Shown here in pieces: positions 10,077-20,024 of a stretch of 64,000 nt of DNA. The translations under genes were made by a program, and so were the position numbers. Numbering within the stretch: position 1 is the first letter of the stretch; every line of letters starts with the position of its first letter. Origin of the DNA: Candidatus Sumerlaeota bacterium (lineage in GTDB: Bacteria > Sumerlaeota > Sumerlaeia > Sumerlaeales > Sumerlaeaceae); the NCBI GenBank assembly GCA_012513815.1, contig JAAZBM010000010.1:1-64000 (forward strand). Reading direction: 5' to 3'. Below the pieces are notes generated by a model. The model had not been told where the DNA came from and ran no database searches. It was given only the letters and a program-made list of their open reading frames with translations.

Positions 10077-11303
10077 ATGACCGACGCAAAAAAAACTGCC
10101 ATCTCAATTTGCATCAACAGTCGTTTCACCTATAACTGCTGGGTCAACAACCACCGGCCTGTCGGAGGCGCAGAGCGTGACCTCACAAACGTCATGCGAT
10201 ACCTCAACGAAGACGGCCGGTTCAAGTTCACTCTCATCTCCGAAACATGCGGAGACAAATTGTCAGATGACAGCATCATCGACGGAGTACTCATCCGCAA
10301 CGCCGGAATGCCCAATTTCGAGCGCGTAAAGATTCTGCGCCCACTCGCGTATCTCGTTTACGCGCTCAGACTACTCTGTGCAAACATGACCGTACACACG
10401 GACATATTCTTCGCCGAAGGATGCAGCGTCGCGATGATAATGATGTGGTTAGCAGCCAAAATCAGGCGCAAACCATGCGTCTTCAGATACGCCAGCATCT
10501 CTGAACTCGACAAAGAAATCCTGAACTCGACAAAAAACACTCACGGAAAAATCGCCACGAAACTCTTTGACTTCGCCATCCGAACAATGACGCAATCCAT
10601 CGCGCAAACAACCGATCAGGCAAACCTCTTCGAAGAAAAGTTCGGGCACCAAATCCCCATCATCTACAACATCCTCAACATCGAGCCACTGTCGGAAAAG
10701 GAACTCGCGAGCAGTTTGGCACAGCGAGACAACATCCTCTGGCTCGGACGTTGCCACAGCGTCAAACGCCCGGAACTCTTCCTCAAGTTAGCAAAAGCAC
10801 TGCCGCAATATCGTTTCGTCATGGTAGCCCCCGAAGCCGCTGGCGAAGAAAAGTTCAAAACAGAAATCGAACAACAAGCTCGCGAAATCGACAACCTCAC
10901 ATTCATTGGCGGCGTCGAACCCGACAAAGTCGCGCAGTACTATCGCAGCGCCAGAGTCTTCATCATGACAAGCGTCTACGAAGGTTTTTCGAACACGATG
11001 ACCGAGGCATTCTCACAAGGCACACCCGTCGTCGCCTACTCCTTCGCAATCACCGGCTGGCTCGAGCCGCTCAACAAAAACGCAAACATGGCCGACCTGG
11101 ACGTCGCCGGAACAATCATCCTCACGACCCCCGGCTACTGCTGTCAGGCAAACGACGAGACATTCATCGAAATGACAAAGAGACTCATGAACAACGACGA
11201 CGCATGGCTCCAATCCGCCAACCTCGCCCTACAGCATGCCCACAAAATGAAACCCCACACCATCACCGACCAATACAAGAGCATCTTCGAAAAACTGGCA
11301 TAA
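10077..11303 (+). CDS. Glycosyltransferase (GT-B, family 1/4)
   Basis: RPVGGAERDL, ILWLGRCHSVKRPELFLKLAKAL, SVYEGFSNTMTEAFSQGTPVVAY; likely start at 10077 inside the supplied ORF. Confidence 0.85.
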   Translation: MTDAKKTAISICINSRFTYNCWVNNHRPVGGAERDLTNVMRYLNEDGRFKFTLISETCGDKLSDDSIIDGVLIRNAGMPNFERVKILRPLAYLVYALRLLCANMTVHTDIFFAEGCSVAMIMMWLAAKIRRKPCVFRYASISELDKEILNSTKNTHGKIATKLFDFAIRTMTQSIAQTTDQANLFEEKFGHQIPIIYNILNIEPLSEKELASSLAQRDNILWLGRCHSVKRPELFLKLAKALPQYRFVMVAPEAAGEEKFKTEIEQQAREIDNLTFIGGVEPDKVAQYYRSARVFIMTSVYEGFSNTMTEAFSQGTPVVAYSFAITGWLEPLNKNANMADLDVAGTIILTTPGYCCQANDETFIEMTKRLMNNDDAWLQSANLALQHAHKMKPHTITDQYKSIFEKLA

Positions 11304-11360
11304 TTAAAACATCACCCACACGGTACAGATTTTTAGTAAAAAAGAACCTGCAGAAACATT

Positions 11361-12773
11361 ATGCTTTTTAACACACCGGAATTTTTCATCTTTTTTGCCA
11401 TCGTACTCGCCCTCTACTTCATGATGACGCGCCGCTGGCAGAACATCCTTCTCATCGTAGCGAGCTACGTCTTCTACGGTTGGTGGGACTCGCGCTTCTG
11501 CGTCCTGCTTCTCATCAGCACCATCCTCGACTTCGTATGCGGCCTCATGATCCCTGGCAAACGCCCCAAACTCTGGTTATGGATTAGCGTCGTCGGCCAG
11601 CTCGGCATGCTCTGTTTCTTCAAATACTTCAACTTCTTCGAAAGTAGCGTCATCGACCTCTGCCACCTCTTCGGCATGAACCCCAGTTGGCCGACGCTCA
11701 AGCTCGTCCTCCCCGTCGGCATCTCGTTCTACACCTTCCAGACGCTCTCCTACACCATCGACATCTACCGCAAAAAACTCGAGCCGACCCGCAACTTTGC
11801 CGAATTCGCCGTTTTCGTTTCCTTCTTCCCGCACCTCGTTGCCGGCCCCATCCTACGCGCGACCTACATGCTCCCGCAAATCATGAAAGACCGCCACGTT
11901 GGCGCCCGCGAAATCAGCGAAGGCGCATACTTCATCCTCGTCGGACTCGTCAAGAAAGTCGCCATTGCCGACATGATTGCCCCACTTGTCAAGTCGGCCG
12001 CCGAGAACCCCGGCGCCATGAGCAGCCTCCAACTCCTCCTTAGTAGCTACATGTTTGCCCTACAAATCTACTGCGACTTCTCCGGCTACACTGACTGCGC
12101 ACGCGGCATCTCGCGCCTACTCGGCTTCCACCTCCCCGAAAACTTCAACTGGCCCTACTTCTCCGCCGGCTTCCAAGAATTCTGGCGCCGTTGGCACATG
12201 TCACTCAGCTTCTGGCTCCGCGACTACCTCTACTTCTCCCTTGGCGGCAGCCGCTGCTCGACCCTAAAAACATACCGCAACCTCTTCATTACCATGCTCC
12301 TTGGCGGCCTGTGGCACGGCGCCAGTTGGAACTTCGTCCTCTGGGGCGGCCTCCATGGCATCTACCTAGCGCTCGGACGCATGAGCGGCCCGCTCTTCTG
12401 GAATGCGCTCAAAGAGAAAGCGCAACAATGGAAAATCGGCTGGCTACTCACCGGCCTCTGCATCCTCTTCACCTTCCACGTCGTCAACTTCACATGGATA
12501 TTCTTCTTCATTCCTGACTTCAGCGTCGCCGCCAAATACTTCGACGGCCTCCTCGCCTTCACCACCACCTGCGACCCTGACCGCATCCGCCTGTTCATCT
12601 ACGCCCTCATCGTCATCCTCTTCATCGACCTACCGGAGTTTCTCTTTGGCAGCCACGAATGGCTCATCAACCGTCCACGCCCCCTACGTGCCCTCTTCTA
12701 CGCCATATTCGTCATACTCCTCATGATTACATGGACAGACAACTACGAGCCATTCATCTACTTCCAATTCTAA
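11361..12773 (+). CDS. MBOAT-family O-acyltransferase (AlgI-like)
   Basis: LPVGISFYTFQTLSYTIDIYR, DFSGYTDCARGISRLLGFHLPENFNWPYFS, FWRRWHMSLSFWLRDYLYFSLGG, GLWHGASWNFVLWGGLHG. Confidence 0.93.
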   Translation: MLFNTPEFFIFFAIVLALYFMMTRRWQNILLIVASYVFYGWWDSRFCVLLLISTILDFVCGLMIPGKRPKLWLWISVVGQLGMLCFFKYFNFFESSVIDLCHLFGMNPSWPTLKLVLPVGISFYTFQTLSYTIDIYRKKLEPTRNFAEFAVFVSFFPHLVAGPILRATYMLPQIMKDRHVGAREISEGAYFILVGLVKKVAIADMIAPLVKSAAENPGAMSSLQLLLSSYMFALQIYCDFSGYTDCARGISRLLGFHLPENFNWPYFSAGFQEFWRRWHMSLSFWLRDYLYFSLGGSRCSTLKTYRNLFITMLLGGLWHGASWNFVLWGGLHGIYLALGRMSGPLFWNALKEKAQQWKIGWLLTGLCILFTFHVVNFTWIFFFIPDFSVAAKYFDGLLAFTTTCDPDRIRLFIYALIVILFIDLPEFLFGSHEWLINRPRPLRALFYAIFVILLMITWTDNYEPFIYFQF

Positions 12774-12774
12774 A

Positions 12775-14787
12775 ATGAAAACCACACTTGACATAAGAGC
12801 CTTACCCAAAGCGGCACTGACACTGCTGCTCACAGCGATGATTTTCTATGCCATCGACTTCTCTGTGCGTCAGTGGAATCCGATAAAGTCTTACTTGCCT
12901 TGGGGCGTGGATAACTGCCAATGGAAAATGGATGATTTGGAAGCTCATTATCAAAAATATGGCCGAATCGATTTAGTGACATTGGGCACTTCGGTTGGGA
13001 CAGGATGTGATGTTGGAATATGGCAACGCGAAACGAAAGACCAACTCATTTGTTTCAATTTGTGTTTACCCGGTTTTCGGGCCGAAAACATAGAGTTTCT
13101 ATTTACGCACTATATTTATCCAAAATACAAACCTAAGTATGTTTTGTACATTGCACAACCCCGCTTTATGTTGGGTACTGAGGGAACAAAAGCACATCAA
13201 TTTGTTCCCGCTTTCTGGAAATCATCACGAGTAAAACAACTCTTAGCAAAGTCTTTTGGCGAGAAAATCCAAAGCTCCTTTGAAATTTCCTCCTATATTG
13301 CTCAAACCAATGGGCATGTTCGACTGCTTCTTACAAAAGGGTCAAGAACAGGCGTATTGTCGCCGGCACTAGGGCTTAAAAACATTGGCGATTATGGTGT
13401 GACACACGGTGTTTCGTGGAATCCGGCACATCACTATTCGACTTATCCCGAACAAAAAGGCACTTTTTCGCTTCATGGAGCATTAGGGTATATCAGTCGG
13501 TTATTTTCATGGTGTAATGAACAAGGGATCCAAGCATTCTTGATAAATCAAGAACAAAATCCTGACTACTGGAACCGATATCCTCTTGGTTCAAAGGATC
13601 TTTATCGTCATCTTATCCAGACAATAGTGAGTTCGGATAAGATGTTCGATATTCCAACGGCACTCTCTTTGACACCTCAGGAATTTATGGATACAGTACA
13701 TCCCAACGCATTTGGTTTGGAACGAGTATATCGTTTTATCTTCAACAATATTATTTCTCCGAAATTTCTCTTATCTCGTTTTGGAGTATCGCCGGAACAT
13801 CGATATCGATTTGCAGATGACGCAAATCATTTCAATGAAAATTTTGCCATTTGCCGTCCAATAAAAATTAAAGGCAAGATGCCATCTATGTTCCAATTAA
13901 TGGCCGAAGAAGACGGTGCCAGTGTGACATTGGGTCAAGAAATCATGCCCGGGGACTATGAATTGACAATCTACTCATATAATGACATTGAAACAACGGC
14001 TCCAAAAGATGAAACACACCGTATTAGGATTGAGGCTATTACTGCGGATGGTCGAACGCTCTTGTCAAAATCGGTCGCAATGAGTCGTGCTATCAATTCT
14101 GATGGGATGTCGGCGATGACCGTAACACAAGTCAATATTTCAGAGCCTGCACATCTAGTCATTATTGCGGATTCCATTGTGAAAGACAAACAATTAGTGT
14201 TAGATTTGATGTCCATTCGCCGCCTTTTCTTACCACTTGCCGAAGCGACACAAAGCTCTTCGACTATTGAAAAACAAACTGTACCAATTGGAAGTCCTTT
14301 GCTTTTTAATGAGTCGTTTTCTACTCCAAATCCTGTAACGACCACGACCTATTTGGCGTTATCTTGGAACAATTATGCGAAAGACCAAGCATCTGTTATA
14401 GCTCTCGAGGATGGTAACAAGGTGTTGAAAATAGAATGTCTTAATGGAAAAGACAGACCTCCGGTCGCACAATGGATAGATCAAACGTTATTACCATTTT
14501 TAACAAAGAAAACTGTGCGATTGAGTTTTGTTGGTAAAACGACAACTGGGACTTTGATTTCAGGTGGTGTTGAGGGAAGACTTATGGGCACAACAGAAAC
14601 GGTAAAGTCGTTTGGGAAGATCCCAGATGGGGCTTCTCCACAGGATTGGTGCGAATATACCACAGAACTGAAACTCCCAGACAAGCCGCTTGAGACTCTG
14701 AAGGTTGACTTGCGTTTGGGTTGGACTCCTGGGGTCAAGGGTTATGCCCTCATCGACGATGTTCGGCTTGAGGTCGTAAATGAATAG
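12775..14787 (+). CDS. SGNH-like protein, probable partner of the MBOAT acyltransferase, with C-terminal beta-sandwich-like domain
   Basis: N-terminal TM; TLGTSVG and DTVHPN resemble SGNH blocks I and V; starts 1 nt after the MBOAT stop codon. Confidence 0.65.
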   Translation: MKTTLDIRALPKAALTLLLTAMIFYAIDFSVRQWNPIKSYLPWGVDNCQWKMDDLEAHYQKYGRIDLVTLGTSVGTGCDVGIWQRETKDQLICFNLCLPGFRAENIEFLFTHYIYPKYKPKYVLYIAQPRFMLGTEGTKAHQFVPAFWKSSRVKQLLAKSFGEKIQSSFEISSYIAQTNGHVRLLLTKGSRTGVLSPALGLKNIGDYGVTHGVSWNPAHHYSTYPEQKGTFSLHGALGYISRLFSWCNEQGIQAFLINQEQNPDYWNRYPLGSKDLYRHLIQTIVSSDKMFDIPTALSLTPQEFMDTVHPNAFGLERVYRFIFNNIISPKFLLSRFGVSPEHRYRFADDANHFNENFAICRPIKIKGKMPSMFQLMAEEDGASVTLGQEIMPGDYELTIYSYNDIETTAPKDETHRIRIEAITADGRTLLSKSVAMSRAINSDGMSAMTVTQVNISEPAHLVIIADSIVKDKQLVLDLMSIRRLFLPLAEATQSSSTIEKQTVPIGSPLLFNESFSTPNPVTTTTYLALSWNNYAKDQASVIALEDGNKVLKIECLNGKDRPPVAQWIDQTLLPFLTKKTVRLSFVGKTTTGTLISGGVEGRLMGTTETVKSFGKIPDGASPQDWCEYTTELKLPDKPLETLKVDLRLGWTPGVKGYALIDDVRLEVVNE

Positions 14788-14821
14788 ACTCATTTTCTAC
14801 TCCATACCAAAGCGATGATAC

Positions 14822-15331
14822 ATGACTGCGGACGAACTCATCAAACAGTTTGGCATGGCGCCACATCCCGAAGGCGGGTTTTGGGTACGCTCATCGATTG
14901 CCCTGCCACCACACCCGGCGTGGTCCGCAATCTATTTTCTCTTGCGCCGCGACGACATCTCGCGCCTCCACGTCCTCACGGCCGACGAACTGTGGCTTGC
15001 GCACGGTCCGACGCCCGTCGAACTCATCCAAATCTTCCCCGACGGCTCGCTCAAGCGTTCATTTCTGGGGCTGGACATCACCAAACAACAAGTCCCACAA
15101 ATCACAATCACCACCGGCACCATCTTCGGAGCACGCGTCCTGCCGCTCGCCGCTGACGCCACCGCGACACCGGCGCCGCACGACGATTATGCGCTGATGA
15201 GTTGTCTTGTCATCCCGGCGTTCACCGACGAATGCTTCACCCTTTGCGACCGCGAGGAACTCCTACAACGCTTCCCCAGCCATGCGCAAACGATTCGGGA
15301 TTTCACCCCGAACATCGACACAAAACCATAA
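14822..15331 (+). CDS. Cupin_5 (DUF985)-family protein
   Basis: MTADELIKQFGMAPHPEGGFWVRSS ... IYFLLRRDDISRLHVLTADELWLAHGPTPVEL. Confidence 0.8.
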   Translation: MTADELIKQFGMAPHPEGGFWVRSSIALPPHPAWSAIYFLLRRDDISRLHVLTADELWLAHGPTPVELIQIFPDGSLKRSFLGLDITKQQVPQITITTGTIFGARVLPLAADATATPAPHDDYALMSCLVIPAFTDECFTLCDREELLQRFPSHAQTIRDFTPNIDTKP

Positions 15332-15451
15332 GCGACACGCACTCTGATGCGTTCTGTCACAGCCCGCACAACGCAACGTCGAACCGCCAACTCATGCAGA
15401 AACTCCCCCACACATGGTACTATACACTTATAGAACCTCAGTTTACTGACC

Positions 15452-16663
15452 TTGAAAGTGAAAACACAAATGAAGAACGATAAACAACTCAGCGGCGTCC
15501 TCTGCAACGAACTCTGGACACCCGAAGTGCAAATGAAAAATGTCTTCGTTAAATTTGACAACGAACGCATCGAGCGCATCATCCCATGGGAAGACGGAAA
15601 AGCCCTCCCGCAAAACGCCATTATCGCCGACGATAAACTTGTCGCTGTCCCCGGCCTCATCGACATCCATGTCCACGGCAACGGCGGCGGAGACTTTCTC
15701 GACAACACAGACGAAGCACTCTACGCAATCAGCGACACATCCGCGCGCGGCGGTGCTACATCCGTCATCGCCACCATGAGCATCGCTGGCGACGACACAA
15801 ACTTCACAAAATTCGAACAGATTGTCAAGCGGCTGAAAAACACTGTCGTCAACGGCTCGCGTTTCGCGGGTCTTCACCTCGAAGGCCCATACATTAACCC
15901 CGAACGCCGTGGCAGTTTCTCCGACAGATACATGAGACCGCTCAAGGCCGAAGAGCTTAACAAAATCCTCGACATCTGCGCCGACTTTCTCCGCAAAATC
16001 ACCATCTGCCCGGAACTCGACGGAGCATGGGATCTCGTCGATCTTATCGTCAAAAGAACAAACGCCGAAATCTCGCTCGGCCACAGCATCGCCTCATACG
16101 AAAAAGCCGAAGAACTCTACCAACATCCGCGCGTCAGACAGGCCACCCACTGCTTCAACGCAATGGTTCCGCTTCATCACCGCGCCCCAGGCCTACTCGG
16201 CGCCTCACTCCTTGACAGACGCGTCACAACAGAAATGATTCCCGACGGGTATCATCTCTCCGGCCCCATCATCGACATGATTTACCGACTCAAGGGGCGC
16301 GACAAAGCCGTCATCATCACCGACGGCAACGCCGCGACCGGACTTCACGAGGGACAAATTATCGAGTGCCTCGGCGGCAAGGCATGCGTCAAAAACGACG
16401 CTGTTTATATCGCCGGAACGGACACGCTCGCGGGCAGCAATCTCCTCATGGCCAGAGGTCTATACAAAGCGCAAATTCTCGGCCACATCCCATTCCAAGA
16501 TGCGCTCACCATGTGTACCTACAACGCCGCCAAAGCAATTCACATGGACGACGTCATGGGCACCATCGAACCAGGTAAACTTGCTGACATGGCGCTCATC
16601 AAGGCCGACGGAACAGTCGCGACGACCATCCGTGACGGTAAAATCGTATACTCCGCGGAATAG
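15452..16663 (+). CDS. nagA: N-acetylglucosamine-6-phosphate deacetylase
   Basis: VPGLIDIHVHGNGGGDF, GLHLEGPYINPERRG, SLGHSIAS, THCFNAMVPLHHRAPG, TDGNAATG; start could be 15452 or 15470. Confidence 0.9.
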   Translation: MKVKTQMKNDKQLSGVLCNELWTPEVQMKNVFVKFDNERIERIIPWEDGKALPQNAIIADDKLVAVPGLIDIHVHGNGGGDFLDNTDEALYAISDTSARGGATSVIATMSIAGDDTNFTKFEQIVKRLKNTVVNGSRFAGLHLEGPYINPERRGSFSDRYMRPLKAEELNKILDICADFLRKITICPELDGAWDLVDLIVKRTNAEISLGHSIASYEKAEELYQHPRVRQATHCFNAMVPLHHRAPGLLGASLLDRRVTTEMIPDGYHLSGPIIDMIYRLKGRDKAVIITDGNAATGLHEGQIIECLGGKACVKNDAVYIAGTDTLAGSNLLMARGLYKAQILGHIPFQDALTMCTYNAAKAIHMDDVMGTIEPGKLADMALIKADGTVATTIRDGKIVYSAE

Positions 16664-16680
16664 ATTCCGCGACAACTTTC

Positions 16681-16717
16681 GCAAGAGAGCCACGCCCACT
16701 CGGCATGGCTCTCCTTG
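16681..16717 (+). terminator. Hairpin downstream of nagA
   Basis: GCAAGAGAGCCA...TGGCTCTCCTTGC inverted repeat with a single bulge. Confidence 0.5.
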
Positions 16718-16844
16718 CTTTGCGCAAGTTGAAACGACACGATGAACTTTCTCAATTTTACACAACATCTCTGTCGTCACTGTACTCTTTTTGTTGGTAT
16801 ACTATAATTAATATAGCAAAACAGGCAACAACACTCTTCTCATC

Positions 16845-18305
16845 ATGGACAATAACACAAATACAACCAACACCGACCGGCGGAGACGCATCATGCTCAT
16901 CAACCCGCCGACAGGTCTATACCGGCGCGACGACAGATGCCAGTCAAAAGTCGACGACCAGACGGTACGCGTTGTATTCGCGCCCGTTGATCTCGCCTTG
17001 CTCGGAGCCATCGCGCGACAAGCCGGAGCCGAACCGAAGGTCTGCGACTACCCGGCGCTCAACCAGTCCGAAGGCGTATTCATTGCTGACATCAAAACGT
17101 TCAGACCACACATACTGTTCCTGAATTCGACGGTACACACCCTCGCGAAGGACATGGAGCTCGTTGCCAAAGCCCGCGACTTTGACCCCGGAATTCTCAC
17201 GCTTCTCCACGGCGAAGGCGTCGTTGTTCAGGCCGAAAAAGTCCTCCGCGATTATCCTCAATGCGACGCGATTCTTGACGGAGAACCCGAACTTACGCTA
17301 CGAGAAATCGTAACCACCGTCCCCGACGAGCAGACGCTCTGGCAGACTCCCGGACTTGTGTGCCGCGACGGCTCGGGAACGCCGTTCCGCACCGGCAAAA
17401 GGCCGCTCATCGAATCCCTCGACATACTGCCCTTGCCCGCCCGCGACCTCCTGAACAACAAGATTTATCACAGCCCCGAAAACGGCAAACCGCTGACCGT
17501 TATCCAAGCGCAACGCGGCTGCCCCAGCAAATGCGTCTTCTGCCCCGCAGGCTCAATGTTCGGCTACGTCGTCAGAGAAAGGAGCGTCGAAAGCATCATG
17601 GCCGAACTCAAAGAATGCGTCGAGAAGTATGGAATCACAAATTTCCTTTTCCACGGAGACACGTTCACGCTCCACAAGCCGTGGCTTCTCAAACTTTGCG
17701 ACGCCATCATCAATTCCGGAATGAAAATCCATTGGGGATGCAACTCACGCATCGACACCATCGACGACGAAAGAGCCGCCGCACTCAAAAAAGCCGGATG
17801 CTGGGTCGTCGCTTTCGGCTTCGAGCACGGCAACCAGAACATGCTGAACTTGATGCGCAAAGGACAACGAGCCGAAAGAGCATTCGAGGCGGTCAGCATT
17901 TGCAAACGCAACGGCCTACTCACACACGGATTTTTCATCGCCGGGTTGCCATGGGAAACCAAACGGACCCTTCAGCAACTCTATCTCTACGCGAGAAAAC
18001 TCAACACGGACTTTTTCGATTTCAACATCGCATGCCCGCTCCCAGGAACCGAGCTTTACAACATCTGTCTACAAGAACAACTGTTCGTCCACACAGACAG
18101 CTCAAGCTATGCGCACGCCGGAGTCCGAACACTATCGCTGTCCGCCGAAGAGCTTACCGAATGGAGACGCAAAACGCTTCTCAAAATGTACTTCCGTCCG
18201 ACATATGTCGCGCGTATCATCATACACGCAATTAAAACCGGAACAATCAAACACTATCTCGCAGCGGCATTATCACGAGTAAAAAACCTCGTCAAAACGA
18301 CTTAA
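16845..18305 (+). CDS. Cobalamin-binding-domain radical SAM protein
   Basis: N-terminal B12-binding-like region (VDLALLGAIARQAG...), CPSKCVFC radical SAM motif, HGDTFTLH, GCNSRIDTI, FGFEHGNQNMLNLMRKG. Confidence 0.85.
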   Translation: MDNNTNTTNTDRRRRIMLINPPTGLYRRDDRCQSKVDDQTVRVVFAPVDLALLGAIARQAGAEPKVCDYPALNQSEGVFIADIKTFRPHILFLNSTVHTLAKDMELVAKARDFDPGILTLLHGEGVVVQAEKVLRDYPQCDAILDGEPELTLREIVTTVPDEQTLWQTPGLVCRDGSGTPFRTGKRPLIESLDILPLPARDLLNNKIYHSPENGKPLTVIQAQRGCPSKCVFCPAGSMFGYVVRERSVESIMAELKECVEKYGITNFLFHGDTFTLHKPWLLKLCDAIINSGMKIHWGCNSRIDTIDDERAAALKKAGCWVVAFGFEHGNQNMLNLMRKGQRAERAFEAVSICKRNGLLTHGFFIAGLPWETKRTLQQLYLYARKLNTDFFDFNIACPLPGTELYNICLQEQLFVHTDSSSYAHAGVRTLSLSAEELTEWRRKTLLKMYFRPTYVARIIIHAIKTGTIKHYLAAALSRVKNLVKTT

Positions 18306-18328
18306 ATCTAAACTCGCAATGGAAGGGA

Positions 18329-19078
18329 TTGGCTATGAAACTATCACTTAAAGAAACTCTTATCCAAACTGCGGCAATACTTGCGATTGCCATCCTCGCA
18401 CCGGCAAACGCAACCGCGGACCATGCGCTCGAATCAAAAGGAACGGGGCTTTTCAATGTGATTGTTGAGGACAATGTTCCAACCGGAACAAAGAATATGC
18501 GCGTCCGCTTCACGGATACCTCCTTCGCATTAACATACAAAACCAAAACCCTCCGCCCACTGCTTGGACGTGCGAACTACTATGACATCGTCGATCACAT
18601 CACAACCGCCACAAGGGTCGGTAAAGACGCCGCAATCAAACTTATGGAAGACAAAGAGTGGAGCAAATACACCCCCACGCCGCCGCCAACACCTAAACCG
18701 GCGACGACATCAACCATCGAAACAAGAATGGCGGCTTCCGAACTCAACTCGCCATACGGCAGACTTCTAAGCACGTTCAACAAACCATTCCTCATCCCTA
18801 TTGATTCCTCACACACCGAAGAAGAACAAATCACTAGCCAGCTCAACGCCTTTATCCAACAGCAACAGATGGCCGTCACACAAATCAACTCATACCTTCG
18901 CATCGGTATGCTCACACTCGCGCAAGGAACAGAACTCCGCAAATCAATCCTCGAAATGCAGCTCAAAGCCTTCAAAGACACCTATAAACAGGATACGGAA
19001 AACGTGAGAAAGGCGATGAAGTTTTTCGACATGCAAATCAAATCTCTGAACGAACGAGGCTTCTACAACTATGAATAA
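18329..19078 (+). CDS. Hypothetical secreted protein
   Basis: ORF with signal peptide MKLSLKETLIQTAAILAIAILAPANATA; 3' end overlaps the next gene by 8 nt; no family recognised. Confidence 0.6.
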   Translation: MAMKLSLKETLIQTAAILAIAILAPANATADHALESKGTGLFNVIVEDNVPTGTKNMRVRFTDTSFALTYKTKTLRPLLGRANYYDIVDHITTATRVGKDAAIKLMEDKEWSKYTPTPPPTPKPATTSTIETRMAASELNSPYGRLLSTFNKPFLIPIDSSHTEEEQITSQLNAFIQQQQMAVTQINSYLRIGMLTLAQGTELRKSILEMQLKAFKDTYKQDTENVRKAMKFFDMQIKSLNERGFYNYE

Positions 19079-19991
19079 CCTTGGCACGACGACAACCGTC
19101 AGCATTGTTATTCTTACGTACAAAAGCGAGGACTACATCGCGCAATGTCTCACATCGATAGCCCGTTCGGACAACGGCGATAAACACGAAATTATCATCG
19201 TCGACAACGCGTCAAGCGACCTCTCCACAACGGTGGCCAACCAAACCATCAAAGCACTTGGACTGACAAGAGCCAAAGTTGTTCCGTTACCCAAAAATCT
19301 TGGATGCGCAAGCGGCAACAACGCCGGATGGAGAGCCGCAACGGGCGACATCATTCTCTTTTTGAATCCCGACACCGAAATCACCGCGAGCTTCGTCGCG
19401 GAGATAACCAATCCGCTCATCAACGACCCGGAGGCCGCCGTCACGGGAGCAAAAATCTACTACCCGAATTCACGCGTCCTTCAGCACGCCGGAGCATACA
19501 TTCACCCAAACGGAATGACGGGTCACTACGGCGTCGGCGAGACGGATGACCAAGAACTCTATAACGAGATTCGCCCATGCGACTATGTCACCGGTGCCGG
19601 TTTCGCCGTAACAAGAAAAGCCCTCGAAGAGCTGAACGGATTCGATGAAGAATACTTTCCGGCCTACTTCGAAGAAACAGATTTCTGTACAAGGGTGCGC
19701 AAGATCCTCCACAAAAAAGTCCTCTACATCCCAACGGCGATTCTCTACCACCACGAGAGCGTCACACTCGCCGTCGACAGTCCCGCCTTCCGCAGACTCT
19801 ACCAGAAAATGCGAATCATGTATCTCTGCAAAAATCTGCGAACACTGCGCGAATGGCGCAAGGCCATCGGCTTCGAAAAATGGTGGATGCTCAAAAGTCC
19901 TCACTCTCGCGGACACAGAACCGAACAATTCCGCGCCTATTACGAGGCCGCCGTTCAACTCATCAAAAACAAATTCACGCACTCCGCGTAG
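19071..19991 (+). CDS. Glycosyltransferase family 2
   Basis: VSIVILTYKSEDYIAQCLTSI, IIIVDNASSD, NLGCASGNNAGWRAATGDIILFLNPDTE, GFDEEYFPAYFEETDFCTRVRK. Confidence 0.92.
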   Translation: MNNLGTTTTVSIVILTYKSEDYIAQCLTSIARSDNGDKHEIIIVDNASSDLSTTVANQTIKALGLTRAKVVPLPKNLGCASGNNAGWRAATGDIILFLNPDTEITASFVAEITNPLINDPEAAVTGAKIYYPNSRVLQHAGAYIHPNGMTGHYGVGETDDQELYNEIRPCDYVTGAGFAVTRKALEELNGFDEEYFPAYFEETDFCTRVRKILHKKVLYIPTAILYHHESVTLAVDSPAFRRLYQKMRIMYLCKNLRTLREWRKAIGFEKWWMLKSPHSRGHRTEQFRAYYEAAVQLIKNKFTHSA

Positions 19992-20024
19992 TCTTATCTA
20001 TCACCCAACACTCAGGAGTTCACA

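Noticed and set aside
10503-10540. 14-nt direct repeat CTGAACTCGACAAA within the glycosyltransferase gene
   Set aside because: The copies are in different frames inside an intact ORF; likely coincidental with no sign of insertion or slippage.
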